Assembly: GCA_014607495.2 (NCBI GenBank)
Contig: CP053167.1
Location: 6,386,001-6,450,000 of the forward strand
Length of the DNA stretch: 64,000 nucleotides
Origin: Carposina sasakii
Lineage: Eukaryota > Arthropoda > Insecta > Lepidoptera > Carposinidae
Direction of reading: 5' to 3'
In this document: one piece after another, positions 25,701 through 34,816 of the stretch
How positions within the stretch are numbered: the stretch's first letter is position 1
Layout of the letters: every line of letters begins with the position of its first letter
Notes under the pieces: model-generated
The model's database searches: none
What the model was told of the DNA's origin: nothing
The model's input: only the letters and a program-made list of their open reading frames with translations
Program-made: the position numbers and the translations under genes

Positions 25701-26218
25701 CTTTACAAACTATACAAACCACATAAGAACATTATGTAAAACTTGTCACGATAATAATTTATGATAATAAGCGTACTTACTTAAGTATGAAACATTTTTA
25801 CATTGCTTTATCTTCCCTGAAGATAAGAGAGTATTTTATAGAGAGCTATCAACAGCTTCACACGTTGTACAATGTGAGAATGGAGACGCCTAATTCGGTC
25901 CCTCGATAAATGTTCACACATTGACTACACAGTCACTACATAGACAAAACACAAAAGTATGTGTGTAAATATGGAAATATTTTTTTGCGCTTAGAAAGCT
26001 GCGTTTCCTTAACCCAGTGTAAGGATAAGTCAAATTTGCATAGCACGCCCCAGGAACCGGAGCAGACTTTAAATCTAGTAAATTTACTAAATCTAGGCCC
26101 CAAGTCGACGTCTCAGCGCATCTGACATAGACAACATGAGATAGAAACTACACTAAGTCTGTTGATCCTGCATTTGTGTAGACTTTTTCCATATTGTCAA
26201 CTTAAGGTCCCGAAGTGA
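22760..26218. other. intergenic, no gene seen
   Basis: No supported gene. GC-richer, less repetitive blocks at 23280-23400, 24820-25050 and 25430-25620 may be conserved non-coding DNA. That is a compositional impression only. Confidence 0.45.
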
Positions 26219-26222
26219 GAAT

Positions 26223-26650
26223 TGTTACATGGTGACAATCACCACGCATTCACGTGACACTAGTGATTTGTGCCCTATAGTGATTAAGTGATTTGTTGAC
26301 TTTAAGCATATTATCATATATTGTTTCCCTTTTAGTTAAGATAATGTATTTTTCTCATTCATTAGTTTTAATCATTATTTGTTCTTGTATCGTGTTTGTA
26401 ATCATTGTTTAACTTTACTAATAATTGTTAGCTGTTCCCAAAATCATTAGTAAATGATAGTAGTATATAAGCAATTGTAAAACTCTCAGAAAGGACTACT
26501 TCAATTCCGAAACTCATTGTAGAAACTTTAATTCCAAGACTTAGATCTTTCCGTGATTCATTGTAGAGCAACGTCTCATTAGTTTAATAAATAAGTGTTA
26601 TATTAAATAAAAGTATTTTTTAAAACCAATTTGCCACGTGTCATCTAACA
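26223..26650 (+). repeat. 5' LTR
   Basis: 428 bases starting TGTTA and ending TAACA, a 5-base inverted terminus. A TATATAAG box lies at 26464-26471. AATAAA-type signals lie at about 26586 and 26604. It matches 34386-34812 except for one T/C difference and one A indel. Confidence 0.95.
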
Positions 26651-26653
26651 AAT

Positions 26654-26664
26654 TGGCGCAGTCG
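26654..26664 (+). other. primer binding site
   Basis: TGGCGCAGTCG lies three bases after the LTR. It is complementary to the 3' end pattern CGACTGCGCCA, which in this group is generally assigned to tRNA-Ser. The tRNA assignment is from family knowledge. Confidence 0.75.
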
Positions 26665-26759
26665 TGTGGGATTATTCTGACAGGGAAAACGTGTTGTGAG
26701 GACAAAATCGCCGAAGCAGTACGGTGTCCATAGGACTTAAATCTCCCTGCCGAACAACC

Positions 26760-26782
26760 ATGATCTGTTTGGTGGTACTCTG
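26760..26782 (+). other. leader mini-exon ending in a splice donor
   Basis: An ATG at 26760 opens a very short hydrophobic reading frame (residues M-I-C-L-V-V-L) that runs directly into a consensus donor: the exon ends at 26782 and GTAAGT is at 26783-26788. The exon ends after two bases of a codon. Both downstream acceptors (exon starts at 32226 and 32474) supply the third base and keep the correct frame. It probably provides the start codon and the first part of a signal peptide for the spliced messages. This is a reading of the sequence; no transcript is available here. Confidence 0.7.
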
Positions 26783-26924
26783 GTAAGTGGCTTTTACTTC
26801 TGCTCTACTTTCTATTTCTATTTTCCTAACCCCATTTCCATTTCGTTTATACTTCTACATCTTGTAATAAATATTAGGTTATTTTTACATATTTATAATA
26901 TATACGCATTAAATTATTTCAATA

Positions 26925-27857
26925 ATGGACGGATCAGATAATAAAATTTCATCAACCGTAGATCTAAATATTCTGCTCAGACTGATTCCTGATTTCAACA
27001 CATCAGAACCCTCTCAGGTCTATAGATTCATTCGTTCCTGTGATTCTAGTTTCAAATTAGCAGTAATTACACAGCACCCTATTTTGTTAACTTATGCATT
27101 AAATCAGATACTAGGACCAAATTCGAGCGACGTTCATGCCAAGACATATAGTAATTGGAACGAGCTAAAAAATTTTCTTATTCAAAAATTTTCGCATACC
27201 AAGACCCTAGCACAACTTAATCTAGAACTGCAGTCCATGTTCCAAAGATCTAGCGAGTCAGTCACAGAATATTTTCACCGCGTCGATTTATGTAGGAACA
27301 AAATAATCGAGAAGTTATCGGCGGAGATAACTGACGATACATTGACGGGACGTAATAGGGCTACAGAAGAGGCCGCCCTTAATGTATTCGTTAATGGTCT
27401 CTGCACAGATATCGGGGTCATGCTAAGAACAAAAGAGTTCGATAATCTTTCGGATGCGGGACGTTTCGCTATAGCAGAGGACAAGATTAGGCAAATGAAT
27501 AACGCTAGGCAAATCCTATATAGACCAAATCTCAATAGGTCTACAATACATACATCAGTCCAGCCAGTCCATCGCCCAGTATATCGACCACAAGTAAGGC
27601 AACCTAGTCACTCAAAAATTTGCAATTATTGCAAAACACCAGGTCATCTTATTGCCGAGTGCAGGAAGCGGGCCTTCAACAACTCCTTACGAGATCGACA
27701 GGCAAATCCTCGTCAGGTTACTCCAAGTTCTTATTCTGCTCCTAAAATTAATAATTTAAACTGGCATCCGGCCCTGGAGGCGGGCAACTCCACGGCCATC
27801 GGTTCAGCCCAGTACGAAATAATCACTCCGAAGGAGAACCAGGACGACCAAAATTAA
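26925..27857 (+). CDS. gag: Gag polyprotein
   Basis: A 310-residue structural protein of the retrotransposon particle. The N-terminal two thirds is a helical retrotransposon capsid-like region. A CCHC zinc knuckle (C-X2-C-X4-H-X4-C, starting CNYCKTPGH) spans residues 233-246, followed by a basic, proline/asparagine-rich tail. The ATG at 26925 is the first in the frame and lies 274 bases after the LTR. Its 3' part overlaps the pol frame from 27755 onward. A -1 frameshift signal at 27755-27797 would make Gag-Pol. No break was seen. Confidence 0.9.
   Translation: MDGSDNKISSTVDLNILLRLIPDFNTSEPSQVYRFIRSCDSSFKLAVITQHPILLTYALNQILGPNSSDVHAKTYSNWNELKNFLIQKFSHTKTLAQLNLELQSMFQRSSESVTEYFHRVDLCRNKIIEKLSAEITDDTLTGRNRATEEAALNVFVNGLCTDIGVMLRTKEFDNLSDAGRFAIAEDKIRQMNNARQILYRPNLNRSTIHTSVQPVHRPVYRPQVRQPSHSKICNYCKTPGHLIAECRKRAFNNSLRDRQANPRQVTPSSYSAPKINNLNWHPALEAGNSTAIGSAQYEIITPKENQDDQN
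27755..27797 (+). promoter_or_regulatory. -1 ribosomal frameshift signal, gag/pol
   Basis: The heptamer T TTA AAC (27755-27761) is in gag phase as X XXY YYZ. Eight bases later a 10-base-pair stem with one mismatch can form between 27770-27779 (GGCCCTGGAG) and 27788-27797 (CTCCACGGCC), with an 8-base loop. The pol frame has a stop at 27752-27754 and opens exactly at 27755, so a slip here is the only way into it from gag. Confidence 0.85.
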
Positions 27858-28408
27858 GTAATAACCAGGTGAGGCATCCGACATATACTCCAAAGAACAC
27901 AGTCCATCGGGGACAAGTTTCACAAACTCCGTTCAAAGGTCAGTATACGTCGACAGAAACTCAAAAACAAACTTGCGATGCCTCTACCCAAACTCATATT
28001 TCTATTTCCGAATCATTACAAGCATACGAACAGGGTAACCAGCCCCAAATCCTTGCTTTTCCTAAATCACAAGCCTACGAACAGGGTAACCAGCCCCAAA
28101 ACCTTGGCTCTACTAAATCCAATCAAAACTCAATTAATAATACTAAATCCAAGTTAAAACCTAAATCGCACTCTAAAAAGAAATCTATATCTAAGTCTAA
28201 ATCTAATTCAAAACGTAAATCAAAATCTACTTCCAATTCTAACCCTACTAAATCTTATAATATTGCCTCGTTAAATATTCCTCCTGAAAATCTACTACAC
28301 TGCAAATTTCACGTCGAAGGACAACCAATAACTCTTTTAGTTGACACAGGAGCAGCTATCTCTGTCATTCGTAAAGACAAAATCGGTAATAATTTCGTAA
28401 ATACGTAA
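27755..28408 (+). pseudogene. pol: pol N-terminal part: linker and first half of protease
   Basis: This frame is entered by the -1 slip and runs to a TAA at 28406-28408. It holds a low-complexity linker with a duplicated QAYEQGNQPQ unit (about 28017-28105) and a lysine/serine-rich tract. The retroviral-type aspartic protease catalytic motif follows (DTGA at 28343-28354, preceded by LLV). The stop falls inside the protease domain, between the DTGA motif and the second conserved ILGNDFL motif, which lies downstream in the same frame. The frame is open again straight after the stop, so this is a single nonsense codon and not a frameshift. Confidence 0.85.
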
Positions 28409-31400
28409 AACATAGTCTCTATAGTTAGAATATCTAGTAATAAATCAACAGTAAATACGCACGGAACATCTCTTATTTCATTGGATGAACTTCCGAAACA
28501 CATGTTCCATGTTGCTGACTTGAACATTTTTGCAGACGGAATTTTAGGTAACGATTTCCTTACAAAATTTCATGTCAATATATACATGCAATCGAGAACT
28601 ATGCGCGTGCGTGATAGGACTTATAAACTGTTTTATCTTCATGATCAAACAAAGTCCGAAAACGACGGCGACGAACAGTTCATAGGTCAACGTTCCGAAA
28701 CTGTTATCACATGTTTTACTCCTAACATTCCAAATGGACAAGCCGTCATAGAAAAACAGAATATCCATGACGATATAACTATTCCTAACGCGTTAGTAAA
28801 TATTGTAAATAATAGATTTCTTATAACTTGTATAAACTCTAGTAATAGTGATAAACACATTTCCTTGCCTATTGTTCAAGCATTACCAATTATAGATAAA
28901 ATTGAATATCCAATTAACTGTACAAACTCGTTAGACACATACTCTCGTACAAACAAACAAGAACAGATTCATAAACTTATCCGTCGAGAACACCTCAACA
29001 AAGAAGAAAGTGAATCACTTGATAAAATAGTCACGGAATTCTCAGATATCTTTTATACCGAAGGTGACCCTTTAACTTTTACCAATCATACGAAACATTC
29101 TATTCCTACTACGTCAGATATACCGATTAACACAAAAACGTATAGATTCCCTTTCGTTCATCAGCAAGAAGTCAAAACACAGGTTCAAAAGATGCTCGAT
29201 CAAAATATCATTCAACCCAGCACATCTCCTTGGAGCAGTCCTATATGGGTGGTACCTAAGAAGTTAGATGCTTCAGGCAAACCAAAATGGCGTGTTGTAA
29301 TTGATTATCGTAAACTTAACGAAGTCACAGTAGGAGACAGCTATCCTTTGCCCAATATCTCAGATATTCTTGACAAATTAGGACATTCCGTTTATTTCAC
29401 TACTTTAGACCTTGCATCTGGTTTTCATCAGATAGAACTTGATTCAAAAGATATTCCGAAAACTGCTTTTAATACACCTTACGGTCACTATGAATTTCTT
29501 CGTATGCCATTTGGTCTTAAAAACGCACCAGCCACATTCCAACGTGCCATGGATAGCGTTCTTTATGGCCTACAGGGTGAACGTTGTTTCGTCTATCTCG
29601 ACGACATCGTTGTATTCGCATCCAGCATCCAAGAACACAGTGTTAAACTCACAGAAGTATTTAAACGTCTAAGACAACATGGTCTTAAGATTCAGCCTGA
29701 TAAGTGCGAATTCATGAGGAAAGAAGTAGCATATTTAGGTCACATTATATCTTCTGAAGGTGTTAAACCTAATCCTGACAAAGTAATTGCTGTCCAACAA
29801 TTTCCTATTCCTAAATCTTGTAAAGATATAAAATCATTTTTAGGTCTTGCAGGTTATTATCGCCGTTTCATCCCAAACTTTAGTAAAATAACAAAACCTT
29901 TAACAGGTCTTCTAAAAAAGGACGTTCTATTCATTTGGGGAGACGAACAACAGCGTGCTTTCGATACTTGCAAAAATATCCTTACTCAAACTCCCTTGTT
30001 ACAATACCCCGACTTTAGTAAAGAGTTCATACTAACCACAGACGCTTCTATGCATGCAATCGGAGCAATTCTTTCACAAGGCGAAATAGGCAAAGATTTG
30101 CCCATTGCGTACGCTTCACGTACATTAAATAAAGCAGAATCAAACTATTCTACGATAGAACGCGAGTTATTAGCCATCGTCTGGGCGGTGAAACATTTTC
30201 GCCCCTATCTCTTTGGAAGGAAGTTTAAGATCGTAACCGACCATAAACCTCTTACTTGGTTATTTTCTATAAAAGACCCAGGTAGTCGTCTCGTTCGATG
30301 GAGATTAAAGTTGGAAGAGTACGACTACGAGATAGTTTACAAAGCTGGTAAAATAAATACAAATGCTGATGCTCTCTCACGTCCGCCTATTTTTAACTCT
30401 AATGTCATAGACTTAACGACAGATAGTCCTATTCCACAAATACCTGAAACTCCTAATGACTTTTTGCAAATCAATTATGACCATTTTATATCTCAAACTC
30501 GTTCATTCGATACTCCTAACCTTAAGTTATCCCCAGACAGACTTTTAGACACCAGACATAAAGACATATTTATTCCCACATCCTGTATAGCCTCAGATCA
30601 AAATGATCTATTCAACGAAGCTATTGGCTCTTGCTCCCAAACAGAACCTTATCTAGAAAAACAAAAATCCCTTTATAGTGTAGATCTCTTAATTTCAGAT
30701 GAAAAGCAAAATCTCTATTTCAGTTGCACAAGACCCTCTCATTTCGATCCATGGGATTCAGAAAGTTACTTCAAATCTCTCTTGAATTGTCTACAACAAA
30801 ATAACATAAAATCACTCTATGTTCCCGATCATAAGTTAGATCGCACTTGCAAACTTCAAGGTAATGAACAACTACGGATCACCGCGTATCTAGCTGATTA
30901 TTTCGATTGTCAAATAACAATTTGCGAAAATAAAGTTCAATATCCTACGGTAGACGATATTCCTAACATTTTAAAAACATTCCACAATGAACCAACTTCC
31001 GGGCATCGTGGCATCGCAGAAACTACTAGAAAAATACGCGAAGCCTTTTTCTGGAAAGGAATGACGGAAGATATAAAAAAATATGTAGAATCTTGTATTG
31101 TATGCCAACGTAATAAAATTCAAAGAAAGAACTTTCAAGCCCCAATGGTTATTACATCTCAGTCCACTGAGCCATTCGAACGTGTCTCCATAGATCTTGT
31201 TTCCTATTCCGATGTCAGTAATTGCAATAACAAATACGTATTAACTCTACAAGACGAACTCACTAGATATGTTCAAGCCTATGCTATTCCAGATAAAGAA
31301 GCTGTTACAGTTGCTAAACAATTGTTACATTTTTGCCAACATTACGGACCTCCAAAAAGGTTTCACTCCGACCAAGGTACCGAATTTATGAATAATGTAA

Positions 31401-31984
31401 TAAAACAATTAATGAAGTATTTTGGTTCAGACCACACTTTCAATACCGCGTATCATCCACAAACAAATGGTGCATTAGAAAGATTCCATGCTACTTTGCG
31501 TGATCATATCCGAATGTACCACAATCGTCGTCTGAAAAACTGGGATCAAATCATCCCTTATGCAATAATGTGTCATAACACTTCCATAAACAATTCCACA
31601 GGTTATACTCCACATGAATTACTTTTTGGTTATAAACCTCGACCATTTTACTCCTTAAAGCCAATTCCAGAATATACAGCGTGTGATTATCTAAAAGATC
31701 TTAATGAACGTCTTAAGGTTTCTCGCGATTGTGCTCTACGCAACGTAGAAAACATGAAGGAAAAAGCAAAAGAGCGATACGATAGTCAAATTAAAAACTT
31801 CGTTAGTTTTAAAGTAGGTAGCAAAGTAATGTTGCGTGTCCCGAATCCGAACAATCTAGATGCAAAATGGGAAGGCCCTTATGAAATAATACGTGTCGGA
31901 TTCAATGAAAATTACGTTATTAGAAAAGCAGGCAAAAATCAGTTGATCCATGCAAACCGATTACGTCCATTTGATGTACAATAG
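28409..31984 (+). CDS. pol: Pol: protease C-part, reverse transcriptase, RNase H, integrase
   Basis: Same frame as the preceding segment; numbering here starts at the first later ATG (28481, 1167 residues). The protease second motif ILGNDFL is near residues 21-27. Reverse transcriptase follows with VVIDYRKLNE, MPFGLKNAPATF and the catalytic YLDD box at residues 372-375. RNase H has TTDASMHAIGA, a YSTIERELLA block and a TDHKPL block. Integrase has an HHCC zinc region (GHRGI ... CIVCQRNK), a DDE core (SIDLVSY, HSDQGTEF, ALERFH) and a C-terminal GPYEI motif. Domain order is that of the Ty3/gypsy group. Everything downstream of the stop at 28406 looks intact. Confidence 0.92.
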   Translation, partial: NIVSIVRISSNKSTVNTHGTSLISLDELPKHMFHVADLNIFADGILGNDFLTKFHVNIYMQSRTMRVRDRTYKLFYLHDQTKSENDGDEQFIGQRSETVITCFTPNIPNGQAVIEKQNIHDDITIPNALVNIVNNRFLITCINSSNSDKHISLPIVQALPIIDKIEYPINCTNSLDTYSRTNKQEQIHKLIRREHLNKEESESLDKIVTEFSDIFYTEGDPLTFTNHTKHSIPTTSDIPINTKTYRFPFVHQQEVKTQVQKMLDQNIIQPSTSPWSSPIWVVPKKLDASGKPKWRVVIDYRKLNEVTVGDSYPLPNISDILDKLGHSVYFTTLDLASGFHQIELDSKDIPKTAFNTPYGHYEFLRMPFGLKNAPATFQRAMDSVLYGLQGERCFVYLDDIVVFASSIQEHSVKLTEVFKRLRQHGLKIQPDKCEFMRKEVAYLGHIISSEGVKPNPDKVIAVQQFPIPKSCKDIKSFLGLAGYYRRFIPNFSKITKPLTGLLKKDVLFIWGDEQQRAFDTCKNILTQTPLLQYPDFSKEFILTTDASMHAIGAILSQGEIGKDLPIAYASRTLNKAESNYSTIERELLAIVWAVKHFRPYLFGRKFKIVTDHKPLTWLFSIKDPGSRLVRWRLKLEEYDYEIVYKAGKINTNADALSRPPIFNSNVIDLTTDSPIPQIPETPNDFLQINYDHFISQTRSFDTPNLKLSPDRLLDTRHKDIFIPTSCIASDQNDLFNEAIGSCSQTEPYLEKQKSLYSVDLLISDEKQNLYFSCTRPSHFDPWDSESYFKSLLNCLQQNNIKSLYVPDHKLDRTCKLQGNEQLRITAYLADYFDCQITICENKVQYPTVDDIPNILKTFHNEPTSGHRGIAETTRKIREAFFWKGMTEDIKKYVESCIVCQRNKIQRKNFQAPMVITSQSTEPFERVSIDLVSYSDVSNCNNKYVLTLQDELTRYVQAYAIPDKEAVTVAKQLLHFCQHYGPPKRFHSDQGTEFMNNVIKQLMKYFGSDHTFNTAYHPQTNGALERFHATLRDHIRMYHNRRLKNWDQIIPYAIMCHNTSINNSTGYTPHELLFGYKPRPFYSLKPIPEYTACDYLKDLNERLKVSRDCALRNVENMKEKAKERYDSQIKNFVSFKVGSKVMLRVPNPNNLDAKWEGPYEIIRVGFNENYVIRKAGKNQLIHANRLRPFDVQ

Positions 31985-32204
31985 TTATAAGCATTTAGCC
32001 GTATAGTGGCCGGCTGTCCAAAGAATAGTACTATTGCCTCTAGTATTAGGCATGTCGTAAAAGGCGACAAATTTAGGTTAGGTTCAATTAGGTAAGATAG
32101 TTTCTAAGAAAACCAAAATAACTATACAATTTCAATAATAAATAATATACATCTATTCTATATCGTTACGTTAACTTAGCTAGTTTATTAAATCTTTAGT
32201 TATT

Positions 32205-32226
32205 CTATCTTTTCTATCTTTACAGG
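32205..32226 (+). promoter_or_regulatory. splice acceptor 1 (small membrane ORF)
   Basis: A pyrimidine-rich tract ('tctatcttttctatctttacag') ends in AG at 32224-32225. The exon would start at 32226 and is open in the frame of the 84-residue ORF. The phase matches the donor at 26782/26783. Confidence 0.6.
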
Positions 32227-32505
32227 GCGATAGCTCAAAACAGTCACAATGTGATGGCAACTCAAAATAATATTCCTGAAAACAATTCCTCCTACTACGA
32301 TATCATGAATAATCCATATATTAGTTTTATAATTTGTTCAATAGTTAAAGTTATAATTTATATTTTACTGTATAAAATTTATATTTTTGTCAAAAGCCTA
32401 ATTACTAAGAATAAAAATAATCAAGTGTTACCTCGTAATCATAATTCTAACATAAATATTCAATGTCTTTCAGGGCAACTACAAGAATCGTTGCCAGCGG
32501 CATGA
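32226..32505 (+). CDS. small membrane protein ORF between pol and env
   Basis: The frame is open from the acceptor at 32226; an ATG lies at 32254. The protein has a polar N-terminus with asparagines, one strongly hydrophobic segment at roughly residues 25-50 (ISFIICSIVKVIIYILLYKIY), a lysine/asparagine-rich tail and a stop at 32503-32505. It overlaps env by 43 bases in another frame. I do not recognise the family. If spliced to the leader mini-exon it would gain a hydrophobic N-terminus. It could instead be leftover sequence between pol and the env acceptor. Confidence 0.5.
32459..32474 (+). promoter_or_regulatory. splice acceptor 2 (env)
   Basis: The tract 'tgtctttcag' ends in AG at 32472-32473; the exon would start at 32474 inside the env frame. 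Joining to the leader donor at 26782 preserves the env frame, so env can be made from a spliced subgenomic mRNA, as is known for errantiviruses. Confidence 0.65.
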
Positions 32506-34376
32506 TAATATCGGAACCCTTACCGTCAAATTCAGGATTGTTTTATAAAGAGGAAGGTACAATATACCCCTCCGATGAGACATGGAAACTCATCATTTAT
32601 CGAGAACTCAAACCCATTTTTATTTCCCATGAATCTCTTTTACGATTATCTGATAAATTCCAAACAATATCTTCAAAATATGCACAATTTCCTAATGTAT
32701 TATCTGTAAAATCATTTCTTAGAGTTAGTTTAGATAAGATAGAAAATAGACTTTCCGAGTTAAGCATGTATCTAGGCAAGAACTCACGTCAGAAACGAGA
32801 GCTCATAGATGGTCTTAGTTCTGTCCTTAAATGGCTAATAGGTACTCCTGATGCTAAAGATGCCAAAAGATATGACGAATGTATCGATATGCTTGAAAAA
32901 CAGGAATTAGATCTGACTTCACTTATGGAAAAACAACTCCAAATAACTTCTTCAACTATCAAAAACTTTAACGAAACCATTTTCAAAATATCTTTCGACG
33001 AACAAATTATTAATGAAAATATCAATAGGTTAAATAATTATTTAAATCGAACTGATAAAATTATTTTCGATATTAAAATCAGCGAACAAATATCCACAAT
33101 CTCTCTAGAAATACTTGAATTAGTTACTAGCTTAGAAAATGAGATAAATGATTGCCTCCTAAGTATTTTATTTGCTAAATCTAACATTATACATCCTTCA
33201 ATAATCACATTACAAAAACTATATCAAGAACTTCTTTTATCAAACCATATTCGTACAAATAAACGCTTAGTTACATCAGTCACACTCAATAACATACACA
33301 CTATATTAGATTCATGCACCTTATCTGCATATGTTTATTCCAATAGATTAGTTTATATATTAGAATTCCCTCTTGTCCAAAATGATCCTTTTACACTCTA
33401 TCATATTTATTCCATTCCTGTCCAACATCCTAACTCCTCATACCATACTACCATTATCCCAGAGCACAAGTATATAGCTACAAACCCGAGTGGCAATCAA
33501 TACATTTCAATGAGTTCACTAGAAGATTGCAAACCATATGAGCCGAAGAAAAGCGTTTGCACCAACGTCGTCGTATACGAATCTATTGCACGTCCTATTT
33601 GTGAAATGCAAATACTCTTCAGCACATCAAAGTCAATCCCTGAAACCTGTACTACTACAACATTTCCAGCAGAAATCAATACCTTTCAACCAATCTCCAA
33701 TAACAAATGGCTGTTTATTTTAAGCAACGCAACACAATGTGTCCTCCAATGCAAAAGAGAAATCACTCATCATACTATCAAAGGATCTGGAATCATCACC
33801 CTGCCGCAAGGATGCAAACTCCATACAAGTTACAGTACACTTTCAGCACACTATTCGTCTGAAGAAAATGTTACTTTTCCTATAATTGTTCCTGATATTC
33901 AAACAGATGACTGTTTCGAAGAATACAAACATGCAAGTGTTCCAGAACTTATACCGATATCTATTAATGAGATGCCTCTAGATTCTCTTAATCAAATAAA
34001 TAATCATTTAAATAAATATTCAGAAGAACTCAAGAAAATGAGAAATCAACCATTTCTGCAACGTCATCAATATAGTTTCTCCTATTTATACCTCTTTATT
34101 GGATTAATAATGACAGCATATCTAATGATAAAATACTGCAACCATTATCCTAATATTCTACGAAGAAGAAGATCAACAGATACCAGTTGTATTCAAATAT
34201 TTAATAACTGTTTTGACTCATCCAAGAGACGTCAAACAACACATGCAGGAATATCAATTCCTATGTCCAATGTTGTTCAACCAACTACCTCCTGCATTTT
34301 CGATGATGAAGACGACTCTCCAGCAGCAACTCTTCACTCACAAAGATCAGGTGCTAACACCCAATCTTTATTCTAA
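32463..34376 (+). CDS. env: Env, F-like fusion glycoprotein
   Basis: A 637-residue frame. A furin-type site RQKR (residues 109-112) is followed by a conserved fusion-peptide-like segment (ELIDGLSSVLKWLIG). A heptad-like helical region follows, then a cysteine-containing ectodomain and one transmembrane segment at about residues 538-560. The cytoplasmic tail is basic. This layout matches errantivirus Env proteins, which are related to baculovirus F. The unspliced frame lacks a signal peptide at its own ATG; the mature-like part begins right away, which supports supply of the N-terminus by splicing. No internal stop was seen. Confidence 0.88.
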   Translation: MSFRATTRIVASGMIISEPLPSNSGLFYKEEGTIYPSDETWKLIIYRELKPIFISHESLLRLSDKFQTISSKYAQFPNVLSVKSFLRVSLDKIENRLSELSMYLGKNSRQKRELIDGLSSVLKWLIGTPDAKDAKRYDECIDMLEKQELDLTSLMEKQLQITSSTIKNFNETIFKISFDEQIINENINRLNNYLNRTDKIIFDIKISEQISTISLEILELVTSLENEINDCLLSILFAKSNIIHPSIITLQKLYQELLLSNHIRTNKRLVTSVTLNNIHTILDSCTLSAYVYSNRLVYILEFPLVQNDPFTLYHIYSIPVQHPNSSYHTTIIPEHKYIATNPSGNQYISMSSLEDCKPYEPKKSVCTNVVVYESIARPICEMQILFSTSKSIPETCTTTTFPAEINTFQPISNNKWLFILSNATQCVLQCKREITHHTIKGSGIITLPQGCKLHTSYSTLSAHYSSEENVTFPIIVPDIQTDDCFEEYKHASVPELIPISINEMPLDSLNQINNHLNKYSEELKKMRNQPFLQRHQYSFSYLYLFIGLIMTAYLMIKYCNHYPNILRRRRSTDTSCIQIFNNCFDSSKRRQTTHAGISIPMSNVVQPTTSCIFDDEDDSPAATLHSQRSGANTQSLF

Positions 34377-34385
34377 GGGGGGAGG
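34375..34385 (+). other. polypurine tract
   Basis: AAGGGGGGAGG directly abuts the 3' LTR, the expected site for plus-strand priming. It begins inside the env stop codon. Confidence 0.9.
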
Positions 34386-34812
34386 TGTTACATGGTGACA
34401 ATCACCACGCATTCACGTGACACTAGTGATTTGTGCCCTATAGTGATTAAGTGATTTGTTGACTTTAAGCATATTATCATATATTGTTTCCCTTTTAGTT
34501 AAGATAATGTATTTTTCTCATTCATTAGTTTTAATCATTATTTGTTCTTGTATCGTGTTTGTAATCATTGTTTAACTTTACTAATAATTGTTAGCTGTTC
34601 CCAAAATCATTAGTAAATGATAGTAGTATATAAGCAATTGTAAAACTCTCAGAAAGGACTACTTCAATTCCGAAACTCATTGTAGAAACTTCAATTCCAA
34701 GACTTAGATCTTTCCGTGATTCATTGTAGAGCAACGTCTCATTAGTTTAATAAATAAGTGTTATATTAAATAAAAGTATTTTTTAAACCAATTTGCCACG
34801 TGTCATCTAACA
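34386..34812 (+). repeat. 3' LTR
   Basis: 427 bases matching the 5' LTR with one substitution and one base deleted; starts TGTTA and ends TAACA. Confidence 0.95.
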
Positions 34813-34816
34813 GAAT

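Larger units (their letters stand above)
26219..34816 (+). mobile_element. errantivirus-type LTR retrotransposon with env
   Basis: The 8590-base element (26223-34812) has LTRs at both ends and is bounded by a 4-base target duplication GAAT (26219-26222 and 34813-34816), as used by gypsy/errantivirus integrases. Gene order is gag, protease, reverse transcriptase, RNase H, integrase, small membrane ORF, env. The two LTRs differ by one substitution and one single-base indel, so the insertion is recent. The pol protease carries one in-frame stop. It is an endogenous copy and is unlikely to make a full Gag-Pol unless the stop is read through. Confidence 0.95.
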
